The notes under the pieces were generated by a model that saw nothing but the letters and a program-made list of their open reading frames with translations, did no database searches and was not told the DNA's origin. Source: Lota lota (taxonomy: Eukaryota; Chordata; Actinopteri; Gadiformes; Lotidae). Taken from it: a stretch of 64,000 nt of DNA. Shown piece by piece: positions 1-12,706 of this stretch; positions within the stretch are counted from its first letter, which is position 1, and every line of letters begins with the position of its first letter. The position numbers and the translations under genes were made by a program. The stretch spans positions 1,006,501-1,070,500 of the forward strand of contig JACYXH010000205.1 of NCBI GenBank assembly GCA_026745465.1. The letters run 5' to 3'.

Positions 1-497
1 CTAACCTACAGCACCTTTAAGCATAAAAATGGATTCTTTTTTTCATAGACAAGTCGTTCAGGATATACACCTGAAAGACTTTCTATCTTCCAAAAAACTG
101 AAGAAAAACCAAGAACAAAACACTGTTTACATTATCTGTGAATAATATATACATAACATTATACTAGCTTGGCTATAAATACAATTGATCAATTAGCATT
201 GTGAGAGAAACTAATTATTACAAATTCTCTCGCACTTCTCAAACCCTGACATCATTATTTATCTAATTGGTCATTTGCAAGTAGTAATGTAATAGGATCG
301 TAAATTGTATACAATTAAAATGCAGATTCTGATTGTGAAGGCAGGGAGAGTAAGGCCTGGTTGAAACTTGTTGGCCACATGTGTAAAGAATCATAATGGT
401 AAAACAGCATGTCAATGTCAAACAGAAGAGAGGTCAGTTTCTAAGTACACCCTGTGAAATGATATACTGTACACTATGCAAACTTTCACAAAACTTA

Positions 498-2149
<1,652 letters not shown>

Positions 2150-2260
2150 TGTCACTAATACACCTTTATAAGACCGTTATTAACTATCTACAATGCCAAC
2201 GTTATGCGTGAATAGAACAACCAGCTAATAGCTTAGCGGATAGCAGACAGGCGATAGCAG

Positions 2261-2290
2261 CATACGTCACCATACGTCACCACACGTCAC
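2261..2290 (-). promoter_or_regulatory. Triple CRE-like tandem repeat upstream of tial1
   Basis: Three adjacent 10-bp units (catacgtcac, catacgtcac, cacacgtcac) give three TGACGT half-sites on the minus strand, 112-141 bp upstream of the tial1 ATG. CREB/ATF factors bind TGACGT half-sites. Regulatory use is inferred from motif and position. Confidence 0.5.
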
Positions 2291-2407
2291 ACTGAGTAGA
2301 TGCTTGTATTTTTCGATTTACAATTTTGATCTTTGTGAATCCGTTTTTCAGTAGTGAATACATGACAGTTAGGAGAGGTGAGCGAGGTGTCCAGTCCAAA
2401 TGTGAAC

Positions 2408-2447
2408 TTCTATTACTTAGCAGTTTATAAACTGCTAAGTAATAGAA
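2408..2447. repeat. Perfect 40-bp palindrome without spacer
   Basis: The 20-base left arm (starting ttctattacttagcag) is the exact reverse complement of the right arm, with the centre between 2427 and 2428. It would form a hairpin or cruciform. There is no U-tract or coding context. Its role is unknown. Confidence 0.9.
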
Positions 2448-2874
2448 TAAAATGATGCGATTGCAATTTACACATAATCTATTTTTCAATCCACAGTTGA
2501 TTCCGCCCCCCCCCCCTCCCCCCATACACACACACACTTGTTTTGACATTTACATAAAAACTATTTTACATGCCCTACGAAACAAAAAAGTCCATAGGTA
2601 GATTCATAATATTGTCCACTATTTGGCCTTCAATAATGATTATATCTGGCTATTGCTATTAATATCGTCTGTCTGTAGTATACAACAAAAAATCTATGGT
2701 CAATTAACAACCCCCGGCAGTCGTGAGCAACACATTAACTGACCTTTTGGTGGAACAATCTAGTTAATTCGAGATCATGCACTGAACATAGTCAAAACAA
2801 CATGAGTGGACTGCATGACATCGTATCAGCTAGCCGCAAGTGGGCGGACAATTGCAACTGGTGGGGGTTTACAG

Positions 2875-3715
2875 CCGCAAGTGGGAGGGGCTTGTTCATT
2901 CCCACGTTTGATTTGTTAATCGGCGGCATTTTAGAAAACCAATTTTGTGTGGATAAGAGTAAATTCAACAATAGTAAAACGTTTTGGGTAAAAGTGGGTA
3001 AACCTTTTATCTGTGTAGTTTAATTCATGAATAGGTAACATCCCATCAAAGACTGACGCCTTGTGACAAACTTCATCAGGGGTTGGTTGCCATGCTGTTG
3101 TCCCAATGGTTTTCAATCGGTTTTCTTTACTAATAAACAGTATTAACAATTTATGTAATATGTATGTGTATGTAAACAATTTGCCTTTATAACACATATA
3201 ACTGTGTGTCTGGATAGATACTATTGTACGAAGTAGTGTAGTATTTTATGTAGAATCAAGAATTTGATTCTGTATAAAGGAATATTATTGCAGCATACTT
3301 TGGGAACATGGCCGGAGATTGTTTTAAGACGTTCTTCCCTTTCGAGAACTCCTTAAACTCCTCACTGGTGGATTGGGTTGTCTGTCGGACTTTTATTTTT
3401 TGTCCAAGCAGGAGCCCATCATAATAAGAGACTTCCACGCGGCTGTGCTCTGGATCCGCAGCTACAACGAGTTGTTCGGCGGTAAAGTCTCAGAGCCAAC
3501 GATTAGTGGGATGGATGGGAAGGAGAGCGGGAGGATTGATGAGAAGGAGCCGCAGGTGGCCCTGAAGGAGCGGCAAGATGGAGGAGGAAGAGCGGCAGGT
3601 GTACCCTGTAGGAGCGGCAGGAGATGCAGGAGGGTGATGTGGACAAGGAACCCCTTCCTGATCACTTTCGAGTAGCGAGAAGACATGGATATAGTAAAGC
3701 CCCTCCCACTTGCGG
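2875..3715. repeat. 19-bp exact inverted repeat pair flanking about 0.8 kb
   Basis: Bases 2875-2893 (ccgcaagtgggaggggctt) are the exact reverse complement of 3697-3715. A third, diverged copy of the core (ccgcaagtgggcgg) lies at 2834-2847. The arms could be termini of a small non-autonomous DNA transposon, or repeated protein-binding sites. I see no target-site duplication outside the arms. Confidence 0.6.
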
Positions 3716-3783
3716 TGTCCTCCCAATGGCTCCGGTCTGCAGAGATACAGAGTCGGTTCAACGCCCCACACTGATCGCGCTAT

Positions 3784-3796
3784 TTCGAGAAACTTC
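3784..3796 (+). promoter_or_regulatory. Heat shock element upstream of bag3
   Basis: TTCGAGAAACTTC is a perfect three-unit HSE (TTC-nn-GAA-nn-TTC), 83 bp before the bag3 ATG. A shorter TTCnnGAA site lies at 3341-3348. BAG3 is a known HSF1 target, so HSF1 binding is expected. Occupancy here is inferred. Confidence 0.75.
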
Positions 3797-3852
3797 CAGC
3801 CCCCTTTTACACGTCATTTAAGGAATCTTTAAAGAGTCCGTTGCATGTAGGA

Positions 3853-3891
3853 ATGTCTCAGTACCTAAAGCCAGCGACATGGACAGCGTAA
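3853..3891 (+). CDS. 12-codon upstream ORF overlapping the bag3 start
   Basis: ATG at 3853 opens a 12-residue frame ([12 protein letters not shown]) that stops at 3889-3891, after passing the bag3 ATG (3879) in another frame. Such overlapping uORFs usually lower initiation at the main start. It matters only if transcription begins upstream of 3853, which I cannot see. An in-frame downstream ATG at 3915 could serve leaky or reinitiating ribosomes. Confidence 0.4.
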   Translation: MSQYLKPATWTA

Positions 3892-6800
3892 GGACACAGT
3901 CACCGATAGTAGCAATGGCAAATCACAACGATCCACTGCCTATTGGATGGGAAATTAAAATAGACCCACAGACGGGTTGGCCTTTTTTTGTGGATCATAA
4001 TAATTGCACAACAACCTGGAATGACCCACGGCATGACGTCAAAAAGGTATGAGACTCGATCTATGAAGTTGATTGTTTTTTTCCCTTATTATTACAGTCG
4101 ATTTCAATTAGGGTGTCGATAGCCCCTATTTTCCTATTTGGGTGTTTGGGTTATTGACGGGTTGCCAAGAGTGTATTTCAGCTTTATAATTTGATATGTT
4201 GTTGACTGTAAAGGACTGGCAAAGGTCTGCCACAATTCCGTTATAGGCCTCCGCGACAGCAACAGCTCATAAGCCTATTATTACTAGTATTGCTCCGTTA
4301 TATTCTGGTCGTATGATCTAAGCGAATGATTGCTAGATGACGCACGTTGCAGTATGTAAAGAGGGCTTGTGAGTACGAGCTATAGACATGTTGGAAATGT
4401 TTCTGCCCATCGTTGTCTGGTTTGTTGAAACTTTTTTCCTTACAAGGATTGAGACTGTCTGTTTACGTTTGGCCTTGTGAAATATCAGAAACTGTCAATG
4501 TTTTTATAATATCAAACATGTTTCCGCATTTATTGACACATCGTCTCTGCACAATCATCAGATTGAGGTGGCATCGATCTGTAAAATAGCAGGTTTTTGC
4601 GAGATCCCCTCTTGCCGTCCAAACTTAGTGTCACGAAGAAGCTGCTGGAAAGACACAGCTGTCGGGATAAAAATGGTGCAGTGCTTCAAGCAAAAGAGAC
4701 TACAGAGTCCCACAGTGAAATGGCAGAGGGCAAAGGGTCGTTCAGAGTTATTTGCCAACTTTATTCTTAGAGATTTTAACTTGTGTTCGAATGTTTTTAA
4801 CATAGGCTTCCATATATTTTCTCAATGAACTGAAACAGAACTTGAAACAGTGTACTTATAAATATACCATGCGCAATAAGTGGTGTGCTATCAATAGACC
4901 TGTTGCTTATGAGCTTCCCTCCCTAGTTGTCATTAACAGTTGTCTCGTAAACTCTCTTTTGTGTAGCCCTACACTGTACAGGACAAGCCAAAAGAGACAG
5001 GGAAAAGTTCAGTGCCAATTGTACATGGTGCCTACTATCATATCATTCAAAAACCCAGAGTAAGAAGCTTATAAAGTCTTTAGATCTTTAGTATAGAGTA
5101 AAAGTGTAGTAGTTAAAATGGCTTCTTTTTTTCCATTTGCTAAGCAAATGTGGTTATTTTTAGTTTCACGTGATGTGACATATACCTGAAAAATTAAATC
5201 AATGTTTTTTGTAATAGTTTTTTAGATGACACTTCCAGCTTATGCACATATGTTTTTGTTTACCCTCATGTGCTCCTTTAAAAAGATAACATTTTTACAT
5301 AGCAAGTACATTCATGGACACATTCTTCAGAAATTCTTTCAGATTGCCCAGCCTTTTGTATCAAGGGATGTTGGATTTCTTAATACCCTCACAAAGAATC
5401 AAGGTTTATTAGCAAATATGTCTGATGTTGGCTGTATTAGTTATTCTTGTTGATTTTGATCTTCACTTTTTGGGAATGTGCCATTATTTTAGCAATGCTG
5501 CTTTGGCCTAATTACTGTCTTTTAATCTTTAAGACATTACAAGGCTGACGCTGACATATCTTTAAAGTCAACAGGGTTGGGTTCTCAAACGCTGCTTTTA
5601 ACATAAAATGTTAAAGATTTTGAAAGACCACTCTTCCCTTGTTTTCTAGGACATCAATGTATTTTATATTCTACGTGTGACATATCAATGCCTTGCCTCT
5701 CTTTCAGGTCAGTCAGCTGAATCTAAACGGACCCAACGTCCCACCAGATACAAGCCCCCAGGAAGGGCAGAAGGCCTTTGTGAGAGAGATGAAGCACCCC
5801 ACCCTACGCCAGGGGTACGTCCCTATCCCCATCTTCCACGAGGGCGCCGAACTCCGACAGCAACAGCAGCCGTCTTTTTCCTTCATCCAGCCGAGCACGA
5901 CACAGAACGTCCGCACAGATGGGCAAACGCCTTCCCCGACGCCAGGGGTCCACTGCAGACCCAGATCTCCTCTACATGGACCTGACTGCAGCTCCCCTGA
6001 GCCCAGCAAGTCCTGCTCACCCACGTCTCACACAACTGAGGTGAGACTGCAGCTCAGACAATTGCGCATTCTCAACTCACATTTAAGTATGCAGGTGCAT
6101 TATCTGATCTGGAATGGATAGTACAATCAATTTGTTAAACTTTACTTCAAAGTCAAAGGGCACAACACAGGGTCATGCTGGACAGTGAAATTCCTTGGGA
6201 CATGGCAAGCAACAAATACGTTGAAGGAATTAGCAAGAAGATATCCAATTATTAAGACTAGCAAACAATTTAAAAATAATAAATAAAACACTAGCCACAT
6301 TCCAGAACATTTATTAATGGCGAACATATCAAAGGTATCCTGGTGGTTATACACAAAGGGAGATTATGAATGGAAAATAAAGAATATAAATATTAAATAT
6401 TATAAATATAAAGTTGAGGTGTACCAATGAATATGTGCATTCAATTTAGGTCAAATACATTGAATACAAGTGACCACTTTTTAATTTGACTGAAATTCTT
6501 AGATGTTAACGGCTGCAATTTGAACCTTTATTTTGAAGGTTTACAGCGCCCCTTTCCAACAACCCCAGAAACGCAGCAGCACGGGTCTGCAGGCAGGCTA
6601 CATCCCCATTCCTGTGATCCATGAGAGCAGTGGAAGCCAAGCACCATCTCAGTCAGCCCAAGTAAACCCCACAGTATATTCCCAACGCCTTCCTTACTCC
6701 GAGCACCAGCAGCCTTTCCATCGGCCACAGCCAGATGAACGGACTAGCCATTGTGGGTCCATGCAGCCCCCCCGACATCGTGACACAGCACCCATTCACC

Positions 6801-7909
6801 ACCCACAGCATTTAAGAAGTCAGTCTCCTGCTGTAACACAAGTGATGGGAGAGCGTCCACAGGTAACAAATAAAATCCCTTCCATGGCATGTTACAGTTG
6901 AAGTGGGTCATGATCAATAAGTTCATTTGAAAGCATACTTTCCAGATGGTTAACAATGGGTCCTCTGCTTTTGCAGGTTCAGCAGCACATATCAAGAGAA
7001 GTACCTGTGAAGATTGAGCAGGAAACATTTCCCAGCCAGCAGAAACCAGAGAAACCCCAATCACCACAGTCGTTTGACATGGAAATTGACAGCGAACCAT
7101 TTCCACCTCCACCTCCTCCTGTCCACTTCCATGAGCCAACACGACAGCAATGGCCGCAGGCCCAACAAGCCCAGTATGCACCACAGTTCCCACAACAGCA
7201 ATCTCCGCCACCACATGAGTTTCAAAGGGCCCCGCTGCCGCCCCCTAAGGTTATTCACCAACTTGTGCAACAGCCCGAACAACAGCCCGAACAACAGCCC
7301 AAACAACAGCCCGTACAACAGCCTGAACAACAGCCTGAACAACAGCCTGAACAACAGCCTGAACAACCGCCTGAACAACAGCCTGAACAGTTGTACACAC
7401 CACCACCACAGTTCCAGAAGCCCCAACCACCACCACAGCAAACGGCGAATATCACAGTCCAAATACCCCCTAAAACAGAACCCCAGGACCCTGCTCCTGG
7501 AAGTGTCCCTGCTGCTAAGGTTAGCGAGGAACCAGCCGCTCCAGGCCCATGTCACCCTGGGTTGGCCAAGGTGCAACTGATCGTAGACCGAGTCTCCAAG
7601 CTGGAGCATGAAGTCCGATGCTTTGATGGCAAGAAGAATGACAAGAGATACTTACTACTGGAGGAGAATTTAACCAAAGAGCTTTTAGCACTGGACTCTG
7701 TAGACCCAGAGGGACGGGTGGATGTTCGACAGGCGAGACGTGACGGAGTCCGCCGGGTTCAAACAATACTTGAGGAACTGGAGCAACTGGATGAGCGACC
7801 GACCGCGCCCGCCCAGATGCCCTCATCGGAGGGCAACAGCCTGCCACAGAAAGACGAGCATAGTATGATGGCAACGGGAAATATTGAGGCTTCAAAGGAG
7901 ATATCTTAA
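3879..7909 (+). CDS. bag3: BAG family molecular chaperone regulator 3
   Basis: BAG3 is an Hsp70 nucleotide-exchange co-chaperone that links Hsp70 clients and small heat shock proteins to selective autophagy, notably in muscle. Coding exons are 3879-4046, 5708-6040, 6539-6862 and 6977-7909 (585 aa; human 575). Domains: a WW domain near residues 19-52 with W24 and W47; a first small-HSP-binding motif at 96-98, read as I-P-I rather than the usual I-P-V; a second at 191-193 (I-P-V). Then follow a Pro-rich stretch, a Gln-Pro-Glu repeat at about 372-414 and a BAG domain at about 472-550 ending with the conserved [12 protein letters not shown]...[15 protein letters not shown] helix. Exon 3 uses an AAG acceptor (6536-6538). 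A TTTACAG 8 bases further on would break the frame. The ATG at 3879 is the first in frame; ATG 3915 is an alternative. Confidence 0.96.
7267..7392 (+). repeat. 12-bp coding minisatellite (QQPE repeat) in bag3 exon 4
   Basis: About ten tandem copies of a 12-bp unit (caacagcctgaa and variants) encode Gln-Gln-Pro-Glu, with single Lys, Val and Pro substitutions. The period is a multiple of three, so length changes keep the frame. The tract lies between the second I-P-V motif and the BAG domain. Confidence 0.93.
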
Positions 7910-9149
7910 TGACTTGCACAATGGTCAAACCACGAGGGCAGAAAGATCAAATCTAAATATTGGAAGTTGGTGTTTATCAGTCCCAGTATACTGTCCCCCT
8001 TTCTCCTCACTTTATACAACAGTTTCTAACCTTCAAGTTGCATGCAGTGAGCACTTAACAGTGTTGGTATTTCCTGGCATTCACCACATAAGTAATGGTG
8101 GCTCAGTACAATTATGTTTTAAAGCCATTGTAGCTGCCTTTCTTTGTAGTGCCATTGGCATCCCATTAAGGAAAGCTGTCCAAATCAGTGTTGAGGCCTT
8201 TTTGATGAAGACTGTGGTAAGAGTCTTTGTGTATGTGTAGTTTCCTTTTGTCTTGATCACAAAACAGCTAAAGGCAGTACGTTTACAGTTGGAGGAGCAC
8301 CAATAGGATCATCAGTGTATTAGCCAGGGGTGTCATCTACATACAAACTGCAAAACTCAGCCAGCAGGAAACCATTTTTCATTGGCAGCCAAATTTGTAT
8401 TTTTCTGAGCTGCTTTAGATAGGTTTAGTAGATGCTGCTTTTGATGCATTACCTATTCTACTGTATGCACTTTGGACACTCTTGAATTGTAACATGCTGA
8501 AAGATCAACGTTTGTTTGAAATACTTCAATTTCACAAGTTTTGATTGTATTGTTGAGTGTTTTTTTGTGAACATTTCTAGTTGTTATTTGGAAATATAAT
8601 ATTGCTATATTTTGAACAAGGTAAGAAACTAACAATTTGTGCTTTTTTGGTACATTTATCAATGCATAGTTATGATAGATGTGGATGTAAGCTGTGTGTA
8701 TGGGACAATCAGCCCTTGCTGCTCTGTAAGAATCACGGTTACAGATAGACAGGGAGCACAGAGAGCAACCAAAGCACCCATATGTAACAATCAATAATGC
8801 AAAGGTAATAAAAGTAAAGTCAACAGAGGCTTTTACCCCTTTTGAGATTCATATTGTAATGAAATGATGTTGCTATGTGGAAGGTAATATATTTCAGAAA
8901 ATGCCATCTAGCTTTTGAAAGAATAATTTGGTAACTGTTTGTATTACTAGTATTTACCACATCATTTAAGGATTGGATTATTGTTGAAAGCAATGGACGT
9001 TGTTATTGTTCCAAATAAAAATCTAACTGACATAAATTGATTTTGAGTGATCATGTTATAACAAATGCATTTGCGCAATAAACGATTAAGGATCCTGCAA
9101 AACCAATGCCCTGGTTTTATAAAATGACAACACAGGTTAAACATTCTTT
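7910..9149 (+). other. bag3 3' untranslated region
   Basis: No coding signal follows the TAA at 7907-7909. Candidate poly(A) signals AATAAA occur at 8807-8812, 9015-9020 and 9077-9082, so alternative ends of about 0.9 to 1.2 kb are possible. Confidence 0.65.
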
Positions 9150-9915
9150 GAAGTCTGCTGTTGAAAGTTCAATATGTTAATAGCTCTTATTCGCATCCAC
9201 ATTCGCACATAACATCGTAATACAAACACATTTCCACAATTTCTGAGGATTGCCTTGGCTCCTGCCTTTGCTTTTGTCTTCCCATAAATGTAAGACTACC
9301 GGTTTTGCGTCTACCAATAGTCAGCGGTTTTCCACCTCAGGGATTATTCAGTACCTCGTAAGAAATAGCCTACACATTGTGATGTTTCTCCGTTTTTATC
9401 TCCATCTGCAATAAAAACATTAAGACGACGGAGGAGGTATGCTGCTGTCATCTAGATGATAGGTGTTTTGTGTCTTGGGGTGTCTCTAGTGGATGGCGAG
9501 TCAGGTAGAGGGTCACGTGGATTTGTTTAGAGCAGGAAACAGACGCGTCTGGCGTGTCGACCTGAATTAAGACGCGGCTCACGGAGAGCTATGAACCAAC
9601 ACCAGTCTCGGATTTGAATGATCGTAACATGATTTTGAGAAGGACTGCAACGCGCATTGAAATCAGGACATTACTTTTTTTCTATCATGTGTCAAAGTCA
9701 AATTAAGGAATTTGTAAGGCATCCAGCTGCTGCTAGCTTGCTAGCGGGCTAGCTAGCGCAGCAGCCTGTACACCCGAGCTGAGCTATCTGTGGTTAGCCA
9801 ATAGCTTCCTGATTCAACCTGCTCCGTTTTTTGGGGCAACTAAGACGTCGAATTGATATTATTAAGATATTTAATTTGACAGCTGGCTACACAGTTGCCT
9901 AAAGGGAAGGGCATC
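9150..9915 (+). promoter_or_regulatory. inpp5f promoter and leader region
   Basis: This intergenic stretch before the inpp5f ATG holds GTCACGTG at 9512-9519, an E-box of the type bound by MITF/TFE and USF factors. An imperfect inverted repeat rich in gctagc lies at 9727-9764. No TATA box is obvious, and the transcription start cannot be placed. Confidence 0.45.
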
Positions 9916-12675
9916 ATGGAACTGTTCCAAGCCAAAGACCATTACATCCTTCAGAGCGGCGACAGAGCTCTGTGGTGCAGCCGACAAGATGGGACCATGA
10001 GCGTCAGACCTGGTGAGCACTGGGCTTCAGCCTCTACATCTGGTATCACATTTTTCAATCATCGTACCCACTGCGTCTACAAGACAACAATTTGGTATTC
10101 CCTCAGGGATATTTCCATGACACGATTACGTTCATATTGACATAAAACGTCATAAGGTGGTTGTGGGTAAACACCAGCAGGTCATGTAAACCCCTGCTTT
10201 CTCCATTTTCACACCTGTATTTACAGTGACTTGTTGACAGTGCGTCCACTTCATTTTTGTTACGTCACCTTTTATTATGGCAGTCAAATAGATTATGATT
10301 TTCTCTACAATTCGGAATGTTGTTCGATCCGTCCACACCCTATACCTAAACTCCATTTCCGTTGTTTCCTATAACCACCTCCTCTCCAGAGCACATTCTT
10401 GTACAAACATAGGCGTAGTAACTGGTAACTTTTATTAAAAAGCTTCCTATGACATAGACATTAAGCCATAAGATGAATCAATTACTTTCTGGTTTCACAA
10501 ACTGCGAGAACATAAGGTTGAACATAAGGTTGAACATCTGGTGATGCAACATTTATTCACTGATATCATAGAAAAGTAAAAATAAGGTTAAGACAGTTGC
10601 TCCAATGATAATGTAAATACTTGTTTTATTATTGAGAAACGGACAGAAATTATATTTAAATAATACATTTTAACTTAAAACATTCTGTATTGACATTGCC
10701 AAGTTAATTATATAATTATATTCTTATATACTTTTGATGAGCCACTTCCATGTACCGCATTACTGGAGTCTTGTCTTTGGTGTGTCTTTGTGTTGTTTGT
10801 CTTGGTGTGGTTTAAAGGTTATAGGGATTAAGTCAAGTAATAAAATGTAATAGCAGCTAACCAAATGTACAGGTAGAGATAGCGAAAGACTTTGCATGTT
10901 ATCTTCTCTTTTGCTTAAAGTTATATGGGTGTGCAGCCAACCTGAACAGGTTTGGGTTGCACACTCTTCCATTATTTAATTGGAAAAGGGATTCGACTAC
11001 TCATTGGGGACGGTTGACACCAGTACACTGTAGACAATTTCCGTGATATTGTATATTCCAAGGGACTCCATGGTATTTTTGTGGTAGTTTTCGTTTTTAG
11101 ATCAGGATGATTCCTGTGGCTCATATAACAGGAAGGGTACTTTTCTGACGCTGTTCACAGTCCAAGCTCTCTACGCTTCGCTGGCTGTTTATTATCTGTG
11201 CCTGCCCTTTTTTCTTTCTATTTCTTTTTTCTTTGTCATGCTATTATTCATTTATTTCTATAGTACCTTTAAAACAAAATTGTACAGAGACAGTCTTTTT
11301 TTTTTAAAGAGGTTGAGAAAGAGCTCTCTTGGGCAAAATCAAACCTCACATGAAAGACGAATTCACAGATAAAAAACAAGAAATGGTGAGACTAAGCTAA
11401 AATAAGATCAAATGAAGCAATCAACAATTGGTTATTGATAAAAGATAGAGGTTGCCACTAGTGGGGCACTCCAACACAACCGTAACACAGAGAACTTGAT
11501 CTGATGTTCACAAGTGTGTCATGAGACACCGCACTGTATTTTCTCCAAGCTGAATAGGACAATGTTCACGTTAATGTTTTTGAGCTTGAAATGTGGCAGT
11601 CTTCCAATATTGTGTCAGGTTTATTAAGATCCTTGCATTCGCTTGTTGGTGACTTGTGTGTGTACCCAGGGTGGCACAACCATGACTGGGAACCTTGGAA
11701 CCTATCGGTCTATTTGTGTGTGCGCATTTTGGGGGATTTCTTTGGAAATCTCTTACAGGGCCCATCCATGTGGAAATAGTGTTTCAGGTTCTGTCAAATT
11801 GTCTAGTGTCTTCTTCTAACTACCTTTCCACTTCATTCCGTGTTTTCATTCCAGCAACGGACCTTCTTTTAGCCTGGAACCCAGTGTGTCTTGGTCTAGT
11901 GGAAGGACTCATTGGAAAGATACAACTTCACACAGGTTTGTAAGAATTGAGAATGGTTTTCAAACTATTTATTCTCAACTACTTTGTAAGACTAACCAGG
12001 TTATCCACATCATACTAACTACAAACAAATTATCCTCTTCACAAGAAAAGAAGAGTGTGAACATGAATAACATTGATAACAAATAAAATATTCTTGTTTG
12101 AAACGTCCCTGTTGGATGTCTTTGTTTGCGTAATGAACAGAGCTAATTGTTTTGAGGCCGTTAGAACGGCAGGTTTCATCAAACACACTGTCAAAATCGA
12201 AGAATCTGTGACCCATGATGCATCTCTTTCCTTCTACCTCCCGCCCTGTTCCCATTGGCAGATCTTCCTCTTGGCCTGGTGTTAATCCGGCAGAAAGCAT
12301 TGGTTGGCAGGTTGCCTGGTAATCACAAAGTCTACAAGATCACCAAGATCGCGGTCATTCCTCTGTCTGATGAGGAGCCCCAGGAGCTTGAGTTAGAGGT
12401 GTGCACTCTAATATTTCCCTCTTCACGTGATTTCATGTGCATTCTGTTGGATCTAATTAGCTAATGCTTGTGAGTTGTACTCTTCAACCTCTTATCATTG
12501 TACTCATGCAGACCGTCACTGTATGAGTCAGAATGAATCATCTCTTAAAGGTGCAACGTGCAAGACAATTAGTTTGAAACATTCAAAATAAACTATGCAT
12601 ATCAATAGAAGGTGAAGAAATAACAGTTTTGCCTTTACGAATGTAAATATTATAATAAATATGACATCCTGTTTG

Positions 12676-12706
<31 letters not shown>

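Larger units (their letters stand above)
2291..3783. other. tial1-bag3 intergenic region
   Basis: The two genes are divergent, so this stretch should hold both upstream regions. It contains a C-rich run near 2506-2521, a perfect palindrome (2408-2447), an inverted repeat pair (2875-2893 and 3697-3715) and a TATA-like tataaa at 3273-3278. A plus-strand open frame at 3373-3675 has no recognisable domain, and I do not call it a gene. Confidence 0.7.

Noticed and set aside
4034..4041. Perfect TGACGTCA (CRE) at the end of bag3 exon 1
   Set aside because: It lies within coding sequence at the exon border, so the match is more simply explained by codons; no supporting cluster.
7061..7609. Antisense open frames opposite bag3 exon 4
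   Set aside because: They mirror the CAG-rich coding repeat on the other strand and have no independent evidence.
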